Shown here piece after piece: positions 15,288-24,049 of a DNA stretch of 32,109 nucleotides. Made by a program: the position numbers and the translations under genes. The DNA is from UBA6382 sp963617965 (lineage in GTDB: Bacteria > Bacteroidota > Bacteroidia > Bacteroidales > Bacteroidaceae): assembly GCA_963617965.1 (NCBI GenBank), contig CAVEQO010000028.1:1-32109 (forward strand), given 5' to 3'. Position 1 is the first letter of the stretch. The number at the start of each line of letters is the position of its first letter. The notes under the pieces were generated by a model that saw only the letters and a program-made list of their open reading frames with translations, did no database searches and was not told the DNA's origin.

Positions 15288-16598
15288 TTATGTTGTTGTA
15301 TTAGGTGCGGTAACGATACTGTGCAGTTCTCCGCCCGCAAGAGTAGTGACAAGTCCCGTACCCACAGGCAGGTTTTGCGGTGCTGTGACTACGCGTCCGT
15401 TTGCGCGGGTGATACTGTAGCCGAGTTTGAGAACCCTTGCGGGGTCGCACAGGTCAACGGTTTTTTCAATCTCGCCAAGCTTGTGCCGCCTGTTCTCGGT
15501 CTGCCGCACGGCCAAAGCCGCCAGTTTGTCCGTTTGAGGCAGTTGCAGCAGTTGCGCCCTTATAACACCTCTGGCCTGTTGGCACATTCTCTCGTAAGTT
15601 ACGGCAAGCCAGTTTTCCCTTTTGCGGGAAACGGTGAGTACCTTGCTGTTGAAAGCGTTGATGCAGTTGGCAAAACGCAGTTCACTTTTCTGAACACACT
15701 GCCTGACTTTGTACAGAATTTTTGTTTCTGTGTCCTTGACACCTTGGGCCTCGCCAGCCATTCGCTCTATCAGGAAAGTGGCGACAGCAGTGGGAGTTTT
15801 GAGGTGAACGTTGGCCACGAAGTCAAGTACGGTGGTGTCGCGCTCGTGCCCGATGCCAGTGATTACCGGCAGCGGAAATTGCGCGCAGCAGGAAGCCAGG
15901 CTGTAGTCATCGAAGCCCGTAAGGTCGCTTACAGCCCCTCCCCCCCGGATGATTACCACCGCATCCCAACAGTCGGACTCGCTCGCTATGGCATCAAGTG
16001 CGCACATTACCGACGAGGGCGTGTCCGCACCTTGCATTGCGGCAGCAAAGAGCTTGTGCACGAAGCGGAAGCCTTGCGCATTGTTGTCAAGCTGGTTGCA
16101 GAAATCCTCATAGCCGGCCGCTGTGGCAGACGAGATGACGGCGATGCGTTGCAGCGGCCTTGGCAGGACGAGGCTCTTGTTCATGTCTGTCACGCCGTCT
16201 CCGGCAAGCCGATTGAGAATCTCCTGTCGGCGGCGTGCAAGATTTCCAATTGTATACGAAGGATCAATGTCCTTGACAATCAGAGAGTACCCGAAGACTT
16301 CGCTGAACGAGACCTCCACATTGAGCTGCACTTTCAGTCCCGGACAGAAAGGCTGGTTTGTGGTTTCCTCGAAAGTCATCTTGATCGCAGGGTACAGATA
16401 GCCCACGATTACAGCCCTTGCCTTTGCCAGCGGTCTCGGGGAGTCGTCCTCCTTTTCCACGAGTTCAAGGAAGCAGTGCCCTTTGGCTGACACGCGCACT
16501 TCGCTGAGTTCGGCGGTGATCCAGTATGAGCGATCCATGGAGTGTTCAAGGATCTCCCGTACCATGCCGTTCAGTTCGTATAGTGATATGGCTTCCAT
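15288..16598 (-). CDS. xseA: Exodeoxyribonuclease VII large subunit
   Basis: XseA is the catalytic subunit of exonuclease VII, which digests single-stranded DNA from both ends in repair. The 436-residue protein has an N-terminal OB fold (about 1-110: YWITAELSEVRVSAKGHCFLEL), the catalytic domain with IAVISSATAAGYEDF, VVIIRGGGAVSDL and ITGIGHERDTTVLDFVAN, then a long coiled coil (about 290-390) and a short C-terminal domain (LKLGYSITRANGRVV). It begins 22 bp after the PorT-like gene and is followed by xseB, so it belongs to the minus-strand unit that starts at 18464. Confidence 0.96.
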   Translation of the reverse strand: MEAISLYELNGMVREILEHSMDRSYWITAELSEVRVSAKGHCFLELVEKEDDSPRPLAKARAVIVGYLYPAIKMTFEETTNQPFCPGLKVQLNVEVSFSEVFGYSLIVKDIDPSYTIGNLARRRQEILNRLAGDGVTDMNKSLVLPRPLQRIAVISSATAAGYEDFCNQLDNNAQGFRFVHKLFAAAMQGADTPSSVMCALDAIASESDCWDAVVIIRGGGAVSDLTGFDDYSLASCCAQFPLPVITGIGHERDTTVLDFVANVHLKTPTAVATFLIERMAGEAQGVKDTETKILYKVRQCVQKSELRFANCINAFNSKVLTVSRKRENWLAVTYERMCQQARGVIRAQLLQLPQTDKLAALAVRQTENRRHKLGEIEKTVDLCDPARVLKLGYSITRANGRVVTAPQNLPVGTGLVTTLAGGELHSIVTAPNTTT

Positions 16599-16620
16599 GA
16601 TTGGCGGTAGGGTATCTGCG

Positions 16621-17340
16621 CTATTTCTTCACGTCAAACAGATATGCCAGTTTGACGAATATGGTGGAATTGGCTGAGCGAGAGAACGGATCTTTCTTGG
16701 AGTTGCCGAACATATCGCCCAATCCGTAGCAATAGCGTCCCTCGAGAATGAAATGTCCGACGGTAGAGTTGTATTCCAACCCCAGTCCGCCGGCAATGCC
16801 GTAGTCAAACTTGCGTTCAATGTCTTTGTCATACTGCTCGTAGACATTGTTTGGTCTTGACGGTGTGCCGTCGGGGTTGAGGGTCCACGGTACGCTTTTC
16901 TTTGACTTTTCGCCAATGCAGATGGCGACCTGCGGACCGGCCTGGAAAAAGAACTGCAGGCCTTTTTTTTCTTTCCCCCACGCAAGCCGGGCGAACACGG
17001 GAAGCTGTATGTAGCCAATGTCGCGGCTGTAGGTGTCGGGAAGCGGCTGTGAGTTCTGGTCGCGGATATCCTCGTTCCACCCCAACACGGTGTAGTTCAG
17101 TTCCGCATAGAGGGCACAGTAGGTCGTGAAATACTTTTCACTGGTATATTTCATGGACAAGCCTACAGTGGGGCCGTTGTGCATTTTCTGCTTTATGGTC
17201 GGGCTGAAATCCACGGTGTTCATGGCGATGCCCGCGTTTGCCCCAAGACAAAGGTTGTTGCGCGGTTCACCGATTTCCGCCATTGCCGGCAGGAACGACA
17301 GTGCAAGACATACGGTGGCAAGAGTCTTTCTTGTTGTCAT
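16621..17340 (-). CDS. PorT-like outer membrane beta-barrel protein
   Basis: The 239-residue product has a signal peptide (MTTRKTLATVCLALSFLPAMA) and alternating amphipathic strands ending in the aromatic-rich SANSTIFVKLAYLFDV, as in eight-stranded outer-membrane-barrel proteins of the PorT/OMP_b-brl_2 group. GLSMKYTSEKYF, YIQLPVFARLAWG and FDYGIAGGLGLEYN are typical strand pairs. PorT itself is a T9SS component, but many family members are not, so a link to secretion is only suggestive. It sits 26 bp after the periplasmic-binding-protein-like gene and 22 bp before xseA, within one transcription unit. Confidence 0.8.
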   Translation of the reverse strand: MTTRKTLATVCLALSFLPAMAEIGEPRNNLCLGANAGIAMNTVDFSPTIKQKMHNGPTVGLSMKYTSEKYFTTYCALYAELNYTVLGWNEDIRDQNSQPLPDTYSRDIGYIQLPVFARLAWGKEKKGLQFFFQAGPQVAICIGEKSKKSVPWTLNPDGTPSRPNNVYEQYDKDIERKFDYGIAGGLGLEYNSTVGHFILEGRYCYGLGDMFGNSKKDPFSRSANSTIFVKLAYLFDVKK

Positions 17341-17366
17341 ATACTGGTAATGGAAAAGGATTGAAA

Positions 17367-18464
17367 TTATTGTGCGGATGGTTCTATGATTTCCTGCGAG
17401 CCGTCAGCCTTGTAGTGAAGCAGCAGCACACTTGTGTTTATGAACCCGTGTCCTGAGCTGCGCCGTTCAAACCTGAACCTGTTCTGGAGCGGGGCTGTAT
17501 ACAGCGGCTGGTTGCCAAAGTCGTTTTTGTAGTGTGCAAGACCCTTGAGCATATAATAGGCGGAGTCAAACCCCCACATGGCAACGGAAAACGTGCCTTG
17601 CGGAAGTGTGGTGTCAAAATTGCCGTTGTAAGCCCGGGCAAAACTGTTGACACGCGGAATGCCCTGCCGCGGATAGTCTTGCGTCACGATATAGACGTTG
17701 GCTTCGCCCAAAGCCTTGCCACTGGCAGCGGAAACGGTGCGCTCCTGCCAGCTTGCGTAGCCTATGACAGCGGCTTTTACCGCAGGTATCTTTGCTGCCA
17801 ACTGCATCAGGGTCTTTTGTGTCTGTTCATCGTACATGGACGGAACGATGACCGCATTGCCGTCAGCCATTGCCTGCAGGATTTTCCGCTCCTTGTCCGG
17901 CCATTCAAGGACTTTGACTCCTTTCACAAACTTTTTCATAAAATTGGCCAGAGGGCAAATCTGTCCTCCACCGTTTGTTGACACTACGTACATCTGTCTG
18001 CCGTTGAAGAACTTTGACAGGAGATTGAAAGCGGGAACGGAATAGTCTGTCTGCGTGACTTTCAGTGCGTAGAAGTTGGGATTTGTGATGAAGTCATCGT
18101 ATCTCCCCCCGAAAGGCATTACCACCTTGGTCCCGTTGAGTATGGAGTAGTTGTTGACCACCTCGGCCTGCTGTGGAGCGGACGGTGCGAAGATTATGTC
18201 AAAGACCCCGTGTCTGGCTTCATCAAGCAACGCTTGCATATCGGCGGCGGTAGCCCCACAGTCGGCTGCCGTCACGCTGAAGACAGTGCTGTCCTCGCTC
18301 AGGGAGTCCACAGCCATGAGCACCCCCCTGTAGTATTCAATGGCCTGCTGCCCTTTGATGCCGCCCGACTTGAACGGCAGAAAGACCCCGATGTTGACAT
18401 CGGCAAATGAAACAGACGCCATTGCCAGCGTGACAACCGCAAGGAGAAGTTTTGTTCTGCTCAT
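17367..18464 (-). CDS. Periplasmic-binding-protein-like (type 1) protein
   Basis: The 365-residue protein has a signal peptide (MSRTKLLLAVVTLAMASVSFA) and the fold pattern of type 1 periplasmic binding proteins of the LivJ/branched-chain amino acid kind: VNIGVFLPFKSG, YYRGVLMAVDSL, FDIIFAPSAPQQAEVV and FARAYNGNFDTTLPQGTFSVAMWGFDSAYYML. No ABC permease or ATPase gene is near. In Bacteroidota, relatives often carry LysM domains and are thought to act in the envelope; no LysM is seen here. The start at 18464 is set by the signal peptide and by the -7 box at 18489-18496; the open frame to 18893 is unsupported. It is first in the unit with the barrel protein, xseA and xseB. Confidence 0.8.
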   Translation of the reverse strand: MSRTKLLLAVVTLAMASVSFADVNIGVFLPFKSGGIKGQQAIEYYRGVLMAVDSLSEDSTVFSVTAADCGATAADMQALLDEARHGVFDIIFAPSAPQQAEVVNNYSILNGTKVVMPFGGRYDDFITNPNFYALKVTQTDYSVPAFNLLSKFFNGRQMYVVSTNGGGQICPLANFMKKFVKGVKVLEWPDKERKILQAMADGNAVIVPSMYDEQTQKTLMQLAAKIPAVKAAVIGYASWQERTVSAASGKALGEANVYIVTQDYPRQGIPRVNSFARAYNGNFDTTLPQGTFSVAMWGFDSAYYMLKGLAHYKNDFGNQPLYTAPLQNRFRFERRSSGHGFINTSVLLLHYKADGSQEIIEPSAQ

Positions 18465-18651
18465 ATCCCGCTTATGAAATTTATAAGGCAAAAGTACAAA
18501 AAGCATTTGAAGTTTCCGTGTAATAGACAATAAAAAGGTACTTTTGCCGTTGATATGCAGTAACACCTGCCGTTTACTCTGGTTTGCTGCCGGCGAGTAG
18601 CGCGAGCAGGGTGTTTCTGAGGATACAAGACTCTGTTTTATGCAAGAAGTC
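18465..18651. promoter_or_regulatory. Divergent promoter region with mirrored -7 boxes
   Basis: The minus strand has TACTTTTG at 18496-18489 (for the periplasmic-binding-protein-like gene) and the plus strand has TACTTTTG at 18539-18546 (for the CHU_C protein gene); both match TAnnTTTG. They lie in a perfect 11-bp inverted repeat (18487-18497 and 18538-18548). Neither has a TTG at the usual -33 distance. On the plus side, aacacctgc (18562-18570) and gcagggtgtt (18606-18615) form an imperfect stem in the leader. Confidence 0.65.
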
Positions 18652-19374
18652 ATGAAAAAGTCACTGTTGACCATATTGATTGTATTTATTGGCACTTGTT
18701 CTGTAGTGCAGTCCGCAACAGCTGTTGTGCCCGATGAGGGACCGACCGCCAATCCCAAAATGGAAGTGGAGGATGAAACAGGCTGGGTAGAAGTCAGCGA
18801 GTATTCGGGTTCTGCGCCTCTTAAAGTCCGTTTTACCTCAAATACGGAAAACATTGGCGAGTATACTCCCCTGTATGAGTGGCGCGTGTTCAAGGAAGGA
18901 AAAGCCAGTTCACCTTATCTGGTGCGCTATGATGCGGATTTTGACTATGAGTTCCGGGAATCCGGGAGCTCGCAGATAACCTTGCAGGTCAGTTTTGTGA
19001 ACGGAACAGATACCATACTGTATGAAATCCCCTCGAATTTCAGTGTGGAGGTGTCAACATCGGTGCTGAATGTCCCCAATGCCTTTTCTCCCAATGGAGA
19101 CGGCATAAACGATATTTTCCGGGTAAAGCAGGACTACAAGAGCATTGTGGAGTTCCATGGATACATCTTTTCACGCAACGGCAAAAAACTCTTCGAGTGG
19201 ACAGACCTTGCCGCTGGTTGGGACGGACGATACCATGGCTCGGATGTTGCAGATGGTGTCTACTATGTTCGCATTGACGCCAAGGGAGCTGACGGTAAAA
19301 GGTACAACATAAAGAAAGCGGTGAACCTGCTTAGGGGCTATTCGGAAAGTTCTGGCAGCGACACTACGGAATAA
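18652..19374 (+). CDS. Secreted PKD-like protein with T9SS type B sorting domain
   Basis: The 240-residue protein has a signal peptide (MKKSLLTILIVFIGTCSVVQ), a PKD-like beta-sandwich at about residues 35-140 (SGSAPLKVRFTSN, then YEWRVFKEG) and a C-terminal gliding-motility-associated CHU_C domain (about 150-228): VPNAFSPNGDGINDIFRV, WDGRYHGSDVADGVYYVRID and YNIKKAVNLLR. That domain is the type B signal of the type IX secretion system, so export across the outer membrane is expected. An in-frame ATG 12 bp upstream (18640) is an alternative start. The protein is short for a CHU_C protein and has no catalytic domain, so a structural or adhesive role is likely. It is divergent from the periplasmic-binding-protein-like gene. 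Confidence 0.88.
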   Translation: MKKSLLTILIVFIGTCSVVQSATAVVPDEGPTANPKMEVEDETGWVEVSEYSGSAPLKVRFTSNTENIGEYTPLYEWRVFKEGKASSPYLVRYDADFDYEFRESGSSQITLQVSFVNGTDTILYEIPSNFSVEVSTSVLNVPNAFSPNGDGINDIFRVKQDYKSIVEFHGYIFSRNGKKLFEWTDLAAGWDGRYHGSDVADGVYYVRIDAKGADGKRYNIKKAVNLLRGYSESSGSDTTE

Positions 19375-19406
19375 CCCCGGAACGCCCTTTCTCCGAAGCC
19401 GTGAAA

Positions 19407-19438
19407 TTTGCCCTGCCGCAGTTGGGCTGGCGGGCAAA
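19407..19438. repeat. Inverted repeat overlapping the uvrA promoter
   Basis: tttgccc-t-gcc (19407-19417) pairs with ggc-gggcaaa (19429-19438), giving ten pairs with one bulged base. No U-tract follows. It spans the uvrA -33 TTG at 19422-19424, so it may act as an operator or as a weak terminator of the CHU_C gene. Confidence 0.5.
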
Positions 19439-19453
19439 AGATTGTTAACTTTG
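19422..19453 (+). promoter_or_regulatory. uvrA promoter
   Basis: TTG at 19422-19424 and TAACTTTG at 19446-19453 are separated by 21 bp, an optimal Bacteroidota arrangement. The uvrA ATG at 19476 follows 22 bp later. Confidence 0.8.
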
Positions 19454-19475
19454 CACATTCAGTTTATATCAGACG

Positions 19476-22397
19476 ATGGCAAAGAAGACACAGTACACAG
19501 ACGGGGCAGCGGTATCTGGAGCAGTCTGCCGTAGTGCGGATGGCGCAGACTGTAATGAAAATGAAGAAGACGCAAGTATTGTCATAGCCGGGGCCAGAAC
19601 CAACAACCTGCAGGACATATCACTCAGCATACCCCACAACAAACTTACGGTCATAACGGGATTGAGCGGAAGCGGAAAAAGCTCTCTGGCGTTTGACACG
19701 ATCTACGCCGAGGGGCAGCGCCGCTACATAGAGACATTCGCCGCCTATGCCAGGAATTATCTGGACAATGTACAACGTCCCGATGCTGACAGGATTACCG
19801 GACTGTCGCCCGTGATTTCCATTGACCAGAAGACAACAAACCGCAATCCGCGCTCAACCGTGGGCACAGTGACGGAAATATATGATTTCCTGCGTCTGCT
19901 CTATGCCCGCATCGGTGAAGCTTACTCCTATGCGTCTGGCGAAAAGATGGTGAAATATACGGAGGAGAGGATTATCAGAATGGTGCAGGAAGAATACGCA
20001 GGTCGCAAGATATATATCCTTGCCCCGTTGGTGCGCAACCGCAAGGGTCACTACCGTGAGTTGTTCGACAGCATAAGGCGCAAAGGGTTCATATATGCAA
20101 GAGTTGACGGGGAACTCATAGAACTGCAGCCGAACTACAAAACCGACCGCTACAAGAAGCATACCATAGAAGTCGTTGTGGATAGGCTGAAAATCAAGGA
20201 TGAGGTTTGTCCTACCGATGAGGTGCGCTTGCGCCGCACGGTTCTTGCCGCATTCCGGCAAGGTGGAGGAGTCATTTCCGTGCTTGATGCCGACAACGGG
20301 AATGAACGCTATTACAGCAAACACCTCATGTGTCCGGTTACGGGCATTTCGTATCACGACCCGTCGCCGCATGACTTTTCCTTCAATTCCTCGCAAGGCG
20401 CCTGCCCGCACTGCAATGGGCTTGGTACGGTGAACGACATAGATATGAAGAAAGTGATGCCCGACGGTCGCCTTACAATTCGCAATGGAGCTATTGCTCC
20501 TATAGGTAAATTCAAGAAGACCTTGATATTTGCGGAGATACAGTCATTGCTGGCGATGTATGGGTGTGATCTGGATACCCCCGTTGATGAAATCCCGGAA
20601 GAAGCCCTTGCTGAAATAATACAAGGTAGCACACGTGACATCCGCATTCCCGCGTCTTCCGCACACACGGCAGGCGACCAGTTTGTGAGATATGCCGGCA
20701 TAATGCGCTATCTTCAGCAGATGGCAGACGGGGAGATGTCTGCATCTGCGGAGAAATGGGTGGAGCAATTCAGCAGGATGGTTGTCTGTCCGGAGTGTCA
20801 CGGCAAGCGGCTTAACAAGACCGCTTTGCACTATTTCATTGACGGGAAAAACATTGCTGACCTGTGTGAAATGGATTTGGCGGGGCTTCGTGACTGGATT
20901 GGCGGCCTTGCGCCAAAACTTGGCAAGACACAGGAGATGATAGGGCGGGAAATAATCAAGGAAATAGGCAACAGGCTGTCGTTTTTGCTGAATGTCGGTC
21001 TGGGGTATCTCTCGCTAAGCCGCGGTTCCGCCACTTTGTCCGGGGGCGAAAGCCAGCGTATCCGGCTTGCTACCCAAATAGGGTCGGGGTTGGTCAATGT
21101 GATATACATTCTTGACGAGCCGTCAATAGGACTCCATCAGCGTGACAACATGAAGCTTATCCGTTCGCTGCAGGAACTGCGTGATCAGGGCAACACCGTG
21201 ATTGTCGTAGAACACGACAAAGAGATGATGCTGAAGAGTGACTTTGTGGTAGACATCGGCCCCGGAGCTGGATGCCACGGCGGCAAAGTCGTTTACTGTG
21301 GTCAGCCCGAAGGCATGGTCAACGCCCGGACTCTGACATCGGATTACATCAACGGACGTCGCTGCATACCTGTTCCTGCCAAACGGCGGTCTGGGACAGG
21401 TCGGCAGATAGTGCTGCGCGGCGCACGGGGTAACAACCTTAAGAATGTGGACGTTTCAATACCGTTGGGTACGTTCGTGTGTGTCACGGGCGTGTCGGGC
21501 AGCGGAAAATCCAGTCTGATTGTTTCAACACTCCTTCCGGTGCTGACAAGGTATTTCTACAGGAGCACCCAAGTCCCGTTGCCGTATGATTCGATAGAGG
21601 GAGTGGAAGACATTGACAAGGTTGTTTCTGTAGACCAAAGTCCCATAGGCCGCACCCCACGCTCCAACCCGGCGACATACACCGGGGTGTTTGCCGATAT
21701 ACGCAACCTGTTCGCACAGCTGCCGGAAGCGGTTATCCGCGGCTACAAGCCCGGACGTTTTTCATTCAATACGGCTGGCGGACGATGCCCGGTCTGCAAG
21801 GGTAACGGCTACAGGGCGGTTGAGATGAATTTTCTGCCCACTGTCATGATACCCTGTGAAGCTTGCCACGGCAAGAGATATGACCGCGAAACGCTGGAAG
21901 TCCGTTTCAAAGGCAAGGCAATATCGGATGTTCTCGACATGACAGTAGACCAGGCCGTGTCTTTCTTCGAGTCTGTGCCACACATACTGCGTAAGATAAA
22001 GGCTCTCCGGGAGGTCGGGTTGGGATATGTGAAGTTAGGGCAACCTTCCACCACCTTGAGCGGGGGCGAAAGCCAGAGAGTGAAACTTGCGGCGGAACTG
22101 GCGAAGCGCGACACGGGCAGTACCCTCTACATACTTGACGAACCTACTACGGGTTTGCATTTCGAGGATATCAGGATACTTGTGGAAGTGCTGGAGAAGC
22201 TGTGCGACCGGGGCAACACCGTTCTGGTGATAGAACACAATCTTGATATCATAAAGGTGGCAGACTATATTATAGACGTCGGCCCCGAGGGAGGAAAGGA
22301 CGGCGGGAATATTGTGGCGCAGGGAACGCCAGAAGACGTGGCGAAAAACCCGAAGAGCGTGACAGCCCCATTCCTAAGGGTGGAGCTGGGCATGTAA
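19476..22397 (+). CDS. uvrA: Excinuclease ABC subunit A
   Basis: UvrA recognises bulky DNA lesions and loads UvrB in nucleotide excision repair. The 973-residue protein has two ABC ATPase halves. The first Walker A is GLSGSGKS with K68, the second GVSGSGKS with K678. Both signature motifs (LSGGESQRIRLATQ and LSGGESQRVKLAAE) and Walker B regions (ILDEPSIGLHQRD and ILDEPTTGLHFED) are intact. Zinc-binding cysteine pairs are seen in CPVCKGNG with CEACHGKR, and CPHCNGLG with CPECHGKR. About 30 extra residues precede the first beta-strand (ASIVIAGARTNNL), an acidic N-terminal extension without known function. It has its own promoter and is followed by a DUF4199 gene with a separate promoter. Confidence 0.98.
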   Translation: MAKKTQYTDGAAVSGAVCRSADGADCNENEEDASIVIAGARTNNLQDISLSIPHNKLTVITGLSGSGKSSLAFDTIYAEGQRRYIETFAAYARNYLDNVQRPDADRITGLSPVISIDQKTTNRNPRSTVGTVTEIYDFLRLLYARIGEAYSYASGEKMVKYTEERIIRMVQEEYAGRKIYILAPLVRNRKGHYRELFDSIRRKGFIYARVDGELIELQPNYKTDRYKKHTIEVVVDRLKIKDEVCPTDEVRLRRTVLAAFRQGGGVISVLDADNGNERYYSKHLMCPVTGISYHDPSPHDFSFNSSQGACPHCNGLGTVNDIDMKKVMPDGRLTIRNGAIAPIGKFKKTLIFAEIQSLLAMYGCDLDTPVDEIPEEALAEIIQGSTRDIRIPASSAHTAGDQFVRYAGIMRYLQQMADGEMSASAEKWVEQFSRMVVCPECHGKRLNKTALHYFIDGKNIADLCEMDLAGLRDWIGGLAPKLGKTQEMIGREIIKEIGNRLSFLLNVGLGYLSLSRGSATLSGGESQRIRLATQIGSGLVNVIYILDEPSIGLHQRDNMKLIRSLQELRDQGNTVIVVEHDKEMMLKSDFVVDIGPGAGCHGGKVVYCGQPEGMVNARTLTSDYINGRRCIPVPAKRRSGTGRQIVLRGARGNNLKNVDVSIPLGTFVCVTGVSGSGKSSLIVSTLLPVLTRYFYRSTQVPLPYDSIEGVEDIDKVVSVDQSPIGRTPRSNPATYTGVFADIRNLFAQLPEAVIRGYKPGRFSFNTAGGRCPVCKGNGYRAVEMNFLPTVMIPCEACHGKRYDRETLEVRFKGKAISDVLDMTVDQAVSFFESVPHILRKIKALREVGLGYVKLGQPSTTLSGGESQRVKLAAELAKRDTGSTLYILDEPTTGLHFEDIRILVEVLEKLCDRGNTVLVIEHNLDIIKVADYIIDVGPEGGKDGGNIVAQGTPEDVAKNPKSVTAPFLRVELGM

Positions 22398-22434
22398 AAG
22401 AATGCCAAGCACCTTTCTGTTATTTGCTTTTGCA

Positions 22435-22466
22435 TTGCCTTACATGAGAAATATTGCTTAAATTTG
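22435..22466 (+). promoter_or_regulatory. Promoter of the DUF4199-GT2 run
   Basis: TTG at 22435-22437, a 21-bp spacer and TAAATTTG at 22459-22466 form an optimal promoter. The ATG at 22490 follows 23 bp later, which rules out the upstream frame start at 22454. Confidence 0.8.
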
Positions 22467-22489
22467 CAAGCAAATATGTTGCTTTCGTA

Positions 22490-23053
22490 ATGGACAGACA
22501 TCTGATACTCAAACAAACCAATGCCTTTGCAATGTTCAACGGTCTGTTTTTCGGCATCTACTGCAGCATCGGCTTTTTCTGCGCAGTAAAAGGCATGACA
22601 AACAGTACCATGAGCATATTGGGTCTGATGATAACCATCACGGTTCCTGTCATGGGGTTTTATTTCGCTCGCAAGTTTGAGCGACAGGTCAGGGAAGATG
22701 CCCCCGTTTCGTTTGGCAGGTCGTATCTTTACTCCTTGATGCTGTATCTCTATGCCTCAATAGTTCTGGCTCTCTTTGTATTCGCCTATTTCCACTGGTT
22801 TGACAAGGGTGCGTTTGCCGACAGCTATGTCACAATGTTCAACTCCCCCGAGGTGCAGGCAGCTCTGAAGCAGTCGGGCATGGACAGATCCATTGACGAA
22901 ACTTTGCGTCAGAACGGTTTCAACAACGTTCGCGAGATGCTTTCAAGCATCAGCCCGTTTGACATTTCGTGCGGAATACTCAACATGAACATCCTGACAG
23001 GCGTGGTACTTGCCGTGCCTACGGCGTTGTTTGGCAGGACTCGCCGCAGGTGA
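22490..23053 (+). CDS. DUF4199 membrane protein
   Basis: The 187-residue protein has four hydrophobic segments: about 12-34 (FNGLFFGIYCSIGFFCAV), 41-61 (MSILGLMITITVPVMGFYFA), 80-104 (YLYSLMLYLYASIVLALFVF) and 160-180 (MNILTGVVLAVPTALF). An extracytoplasmic or cytoplasmic helical loop lies between the third and fourth. The pattern and the neighbour (GT2) match DUF4199 proteins of Bacteroidota, whose function is unknown. It lies 42 bp before the glycosyltransferase gene, so the two probably work together at the inner membrane. Confidence 0.8.
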   Translation: MDRHLILKQTNAFAMFNGLFFGIYCSIGFFCAVKGMTNSTMSILGLMITITVPVMGFYFARKFERQVREDAPVSFGRSYLYSLMLYLYASIVLALFVFAYFHWFDKGAFADSYVTMFNSPEVQAALKQSGMDRSIDETLRQNGFNNVREMLSSISPFDISCGILNMNILTGVVLAVPTALFGRTRRR

Positions 23054-23095
23054 CCGGCGGCAGCGCAAGCAAATACGTATATTTCTCAAAAGACA

Positions 23096-24049
23096 ATGGA
23101 CATATCAGTAGTAATACCTCTTTTCAACGAGGAAGAGAGCCTGCCCGAACTCTTTGATTGGATACACCGGGTCATGGCGGCCAACAGGTTCAGCTATGAA
23201 GTCATCTTCGTGAATGACGGAAGTACGGACAAATCCTGGGACACGGTGACCGAGCTCCGCAAGGACAATCCTGAGGTCAAGGGCATAAAGTTCCGCCGCA
23301 ACTACGGGAAGTCAGCCGCTCTCTATTGCGGGTTTGAAAAAGCTCAGGGAGACGTGGTCATTACGATGGATGCCGACCTGCAGGACTCACCCGATGAGAT
23401 ACCGGAACTGTATCGAATGATAACGGAAGACGGCTATGACCTTGTGAGTGGATACAAGAAGAAACGTTACGATCCCCTCTCAAAAACAATACCTACCAAA
23501 CTGTTCAATGCAACGGCCCGCAAGGTCAGTGGAATCAGAAACCTGCATGATTTCAATTGCGGGCTGAAAGCCTACAGGAATGTTGTGATAAAGAACATCG
23601 AGGTATATGGCGAGATGCACCGGTATATTCCGTATCTTGCCAAGAACGCCGGGTTTGACAAAATCGGGGAGAAAGTGGTGCATCACCAAGCCCGCAAGTT
23701 TGGGCATACCAAGTTCGGCGGTCTCAACCGTTTTGTCAACGGGTATCTGGATCTCATGAGTTTGTGGTTCATCAGCAATTTCGGTCGTAAGCCCATGCAT
23801 GTGTTCGGTTTTTTGGGCTCGCTGATGTTTTTCATCGGTTTTGTGGCCATAGTCATTGTCGGAATGGGCAAACTCTGTGCGCTCGCCAAGGGGATTCCGG
23901 CCCGGCTGGTGACAGACTCCCCGTATTTCTACCTGTCCCTGACAATGATGGTGCTTGGTACACAACTGTTTCTTGCGGGATTCATAGGAGAGCTGATAAG
24001 CCGTAATGCAAACAGCCGTAATTCATACCAGATTGATGAAGAGATATAG
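23096..24049 (+). CDS. GT2 glycosyltransferase, dolichol-phosphate-mannose-synthase-like
   Basis: The 317-residue protein has a GT2 catalytic domain with ISVVIPLFNEEESL, VNDGSTDKS and the metal-binding DADLQDSP, and the family's DFNCGLKAYR loop. Two C-terminal transmembrane segments (about 230-255 and 272-298: VFGFLGSLMFFIGFVAIVIV and FYLSLTMMVLGTQLFLAGF) match the GtrB/ArnC type that transfers a sugar to undecaprenyl phosphate at the inner membrane. The sugar cannot be inferred. It follows DUF4199 by 42 bp and overlaps the start of the DUF6452 gene, indicating an operon. Confidence 0.92.
   Translation: MDISVVIPLFNEEESLPELFDWIHRVMAANRFSYEVIFVNDGSTDKSWDTVTELRKDNPEVKGIKFRRNYGKSAALYCGFEKAQGDVVITMDADLQDSPDEIPELYRMITEDGYDLVSGYKKKRYDPLSKTIPTKLFNATARKVSGIRNLHDFNCGLKAYRNVVIKNIEVYGEMHRYIPYLAKNAGFDKIGEKVVHHQARKFGHTKFGGLNRFVNGYLDLMSLWFISNFGRKPMHVFGFLGSLMFFIGFVAIVIVGMGKLCALAKGIPARLVTDSPYFYLSLTMMVLGTQLFLAGFIGELISRNANSRNSYQIDEEI

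Noticed and set aside
15030..16490. 486-codon open frame on the plus strand opposite xseA and xseB
   Set aside because: xseA and xseB on the other strand are unmistakable. This frame has no family features.
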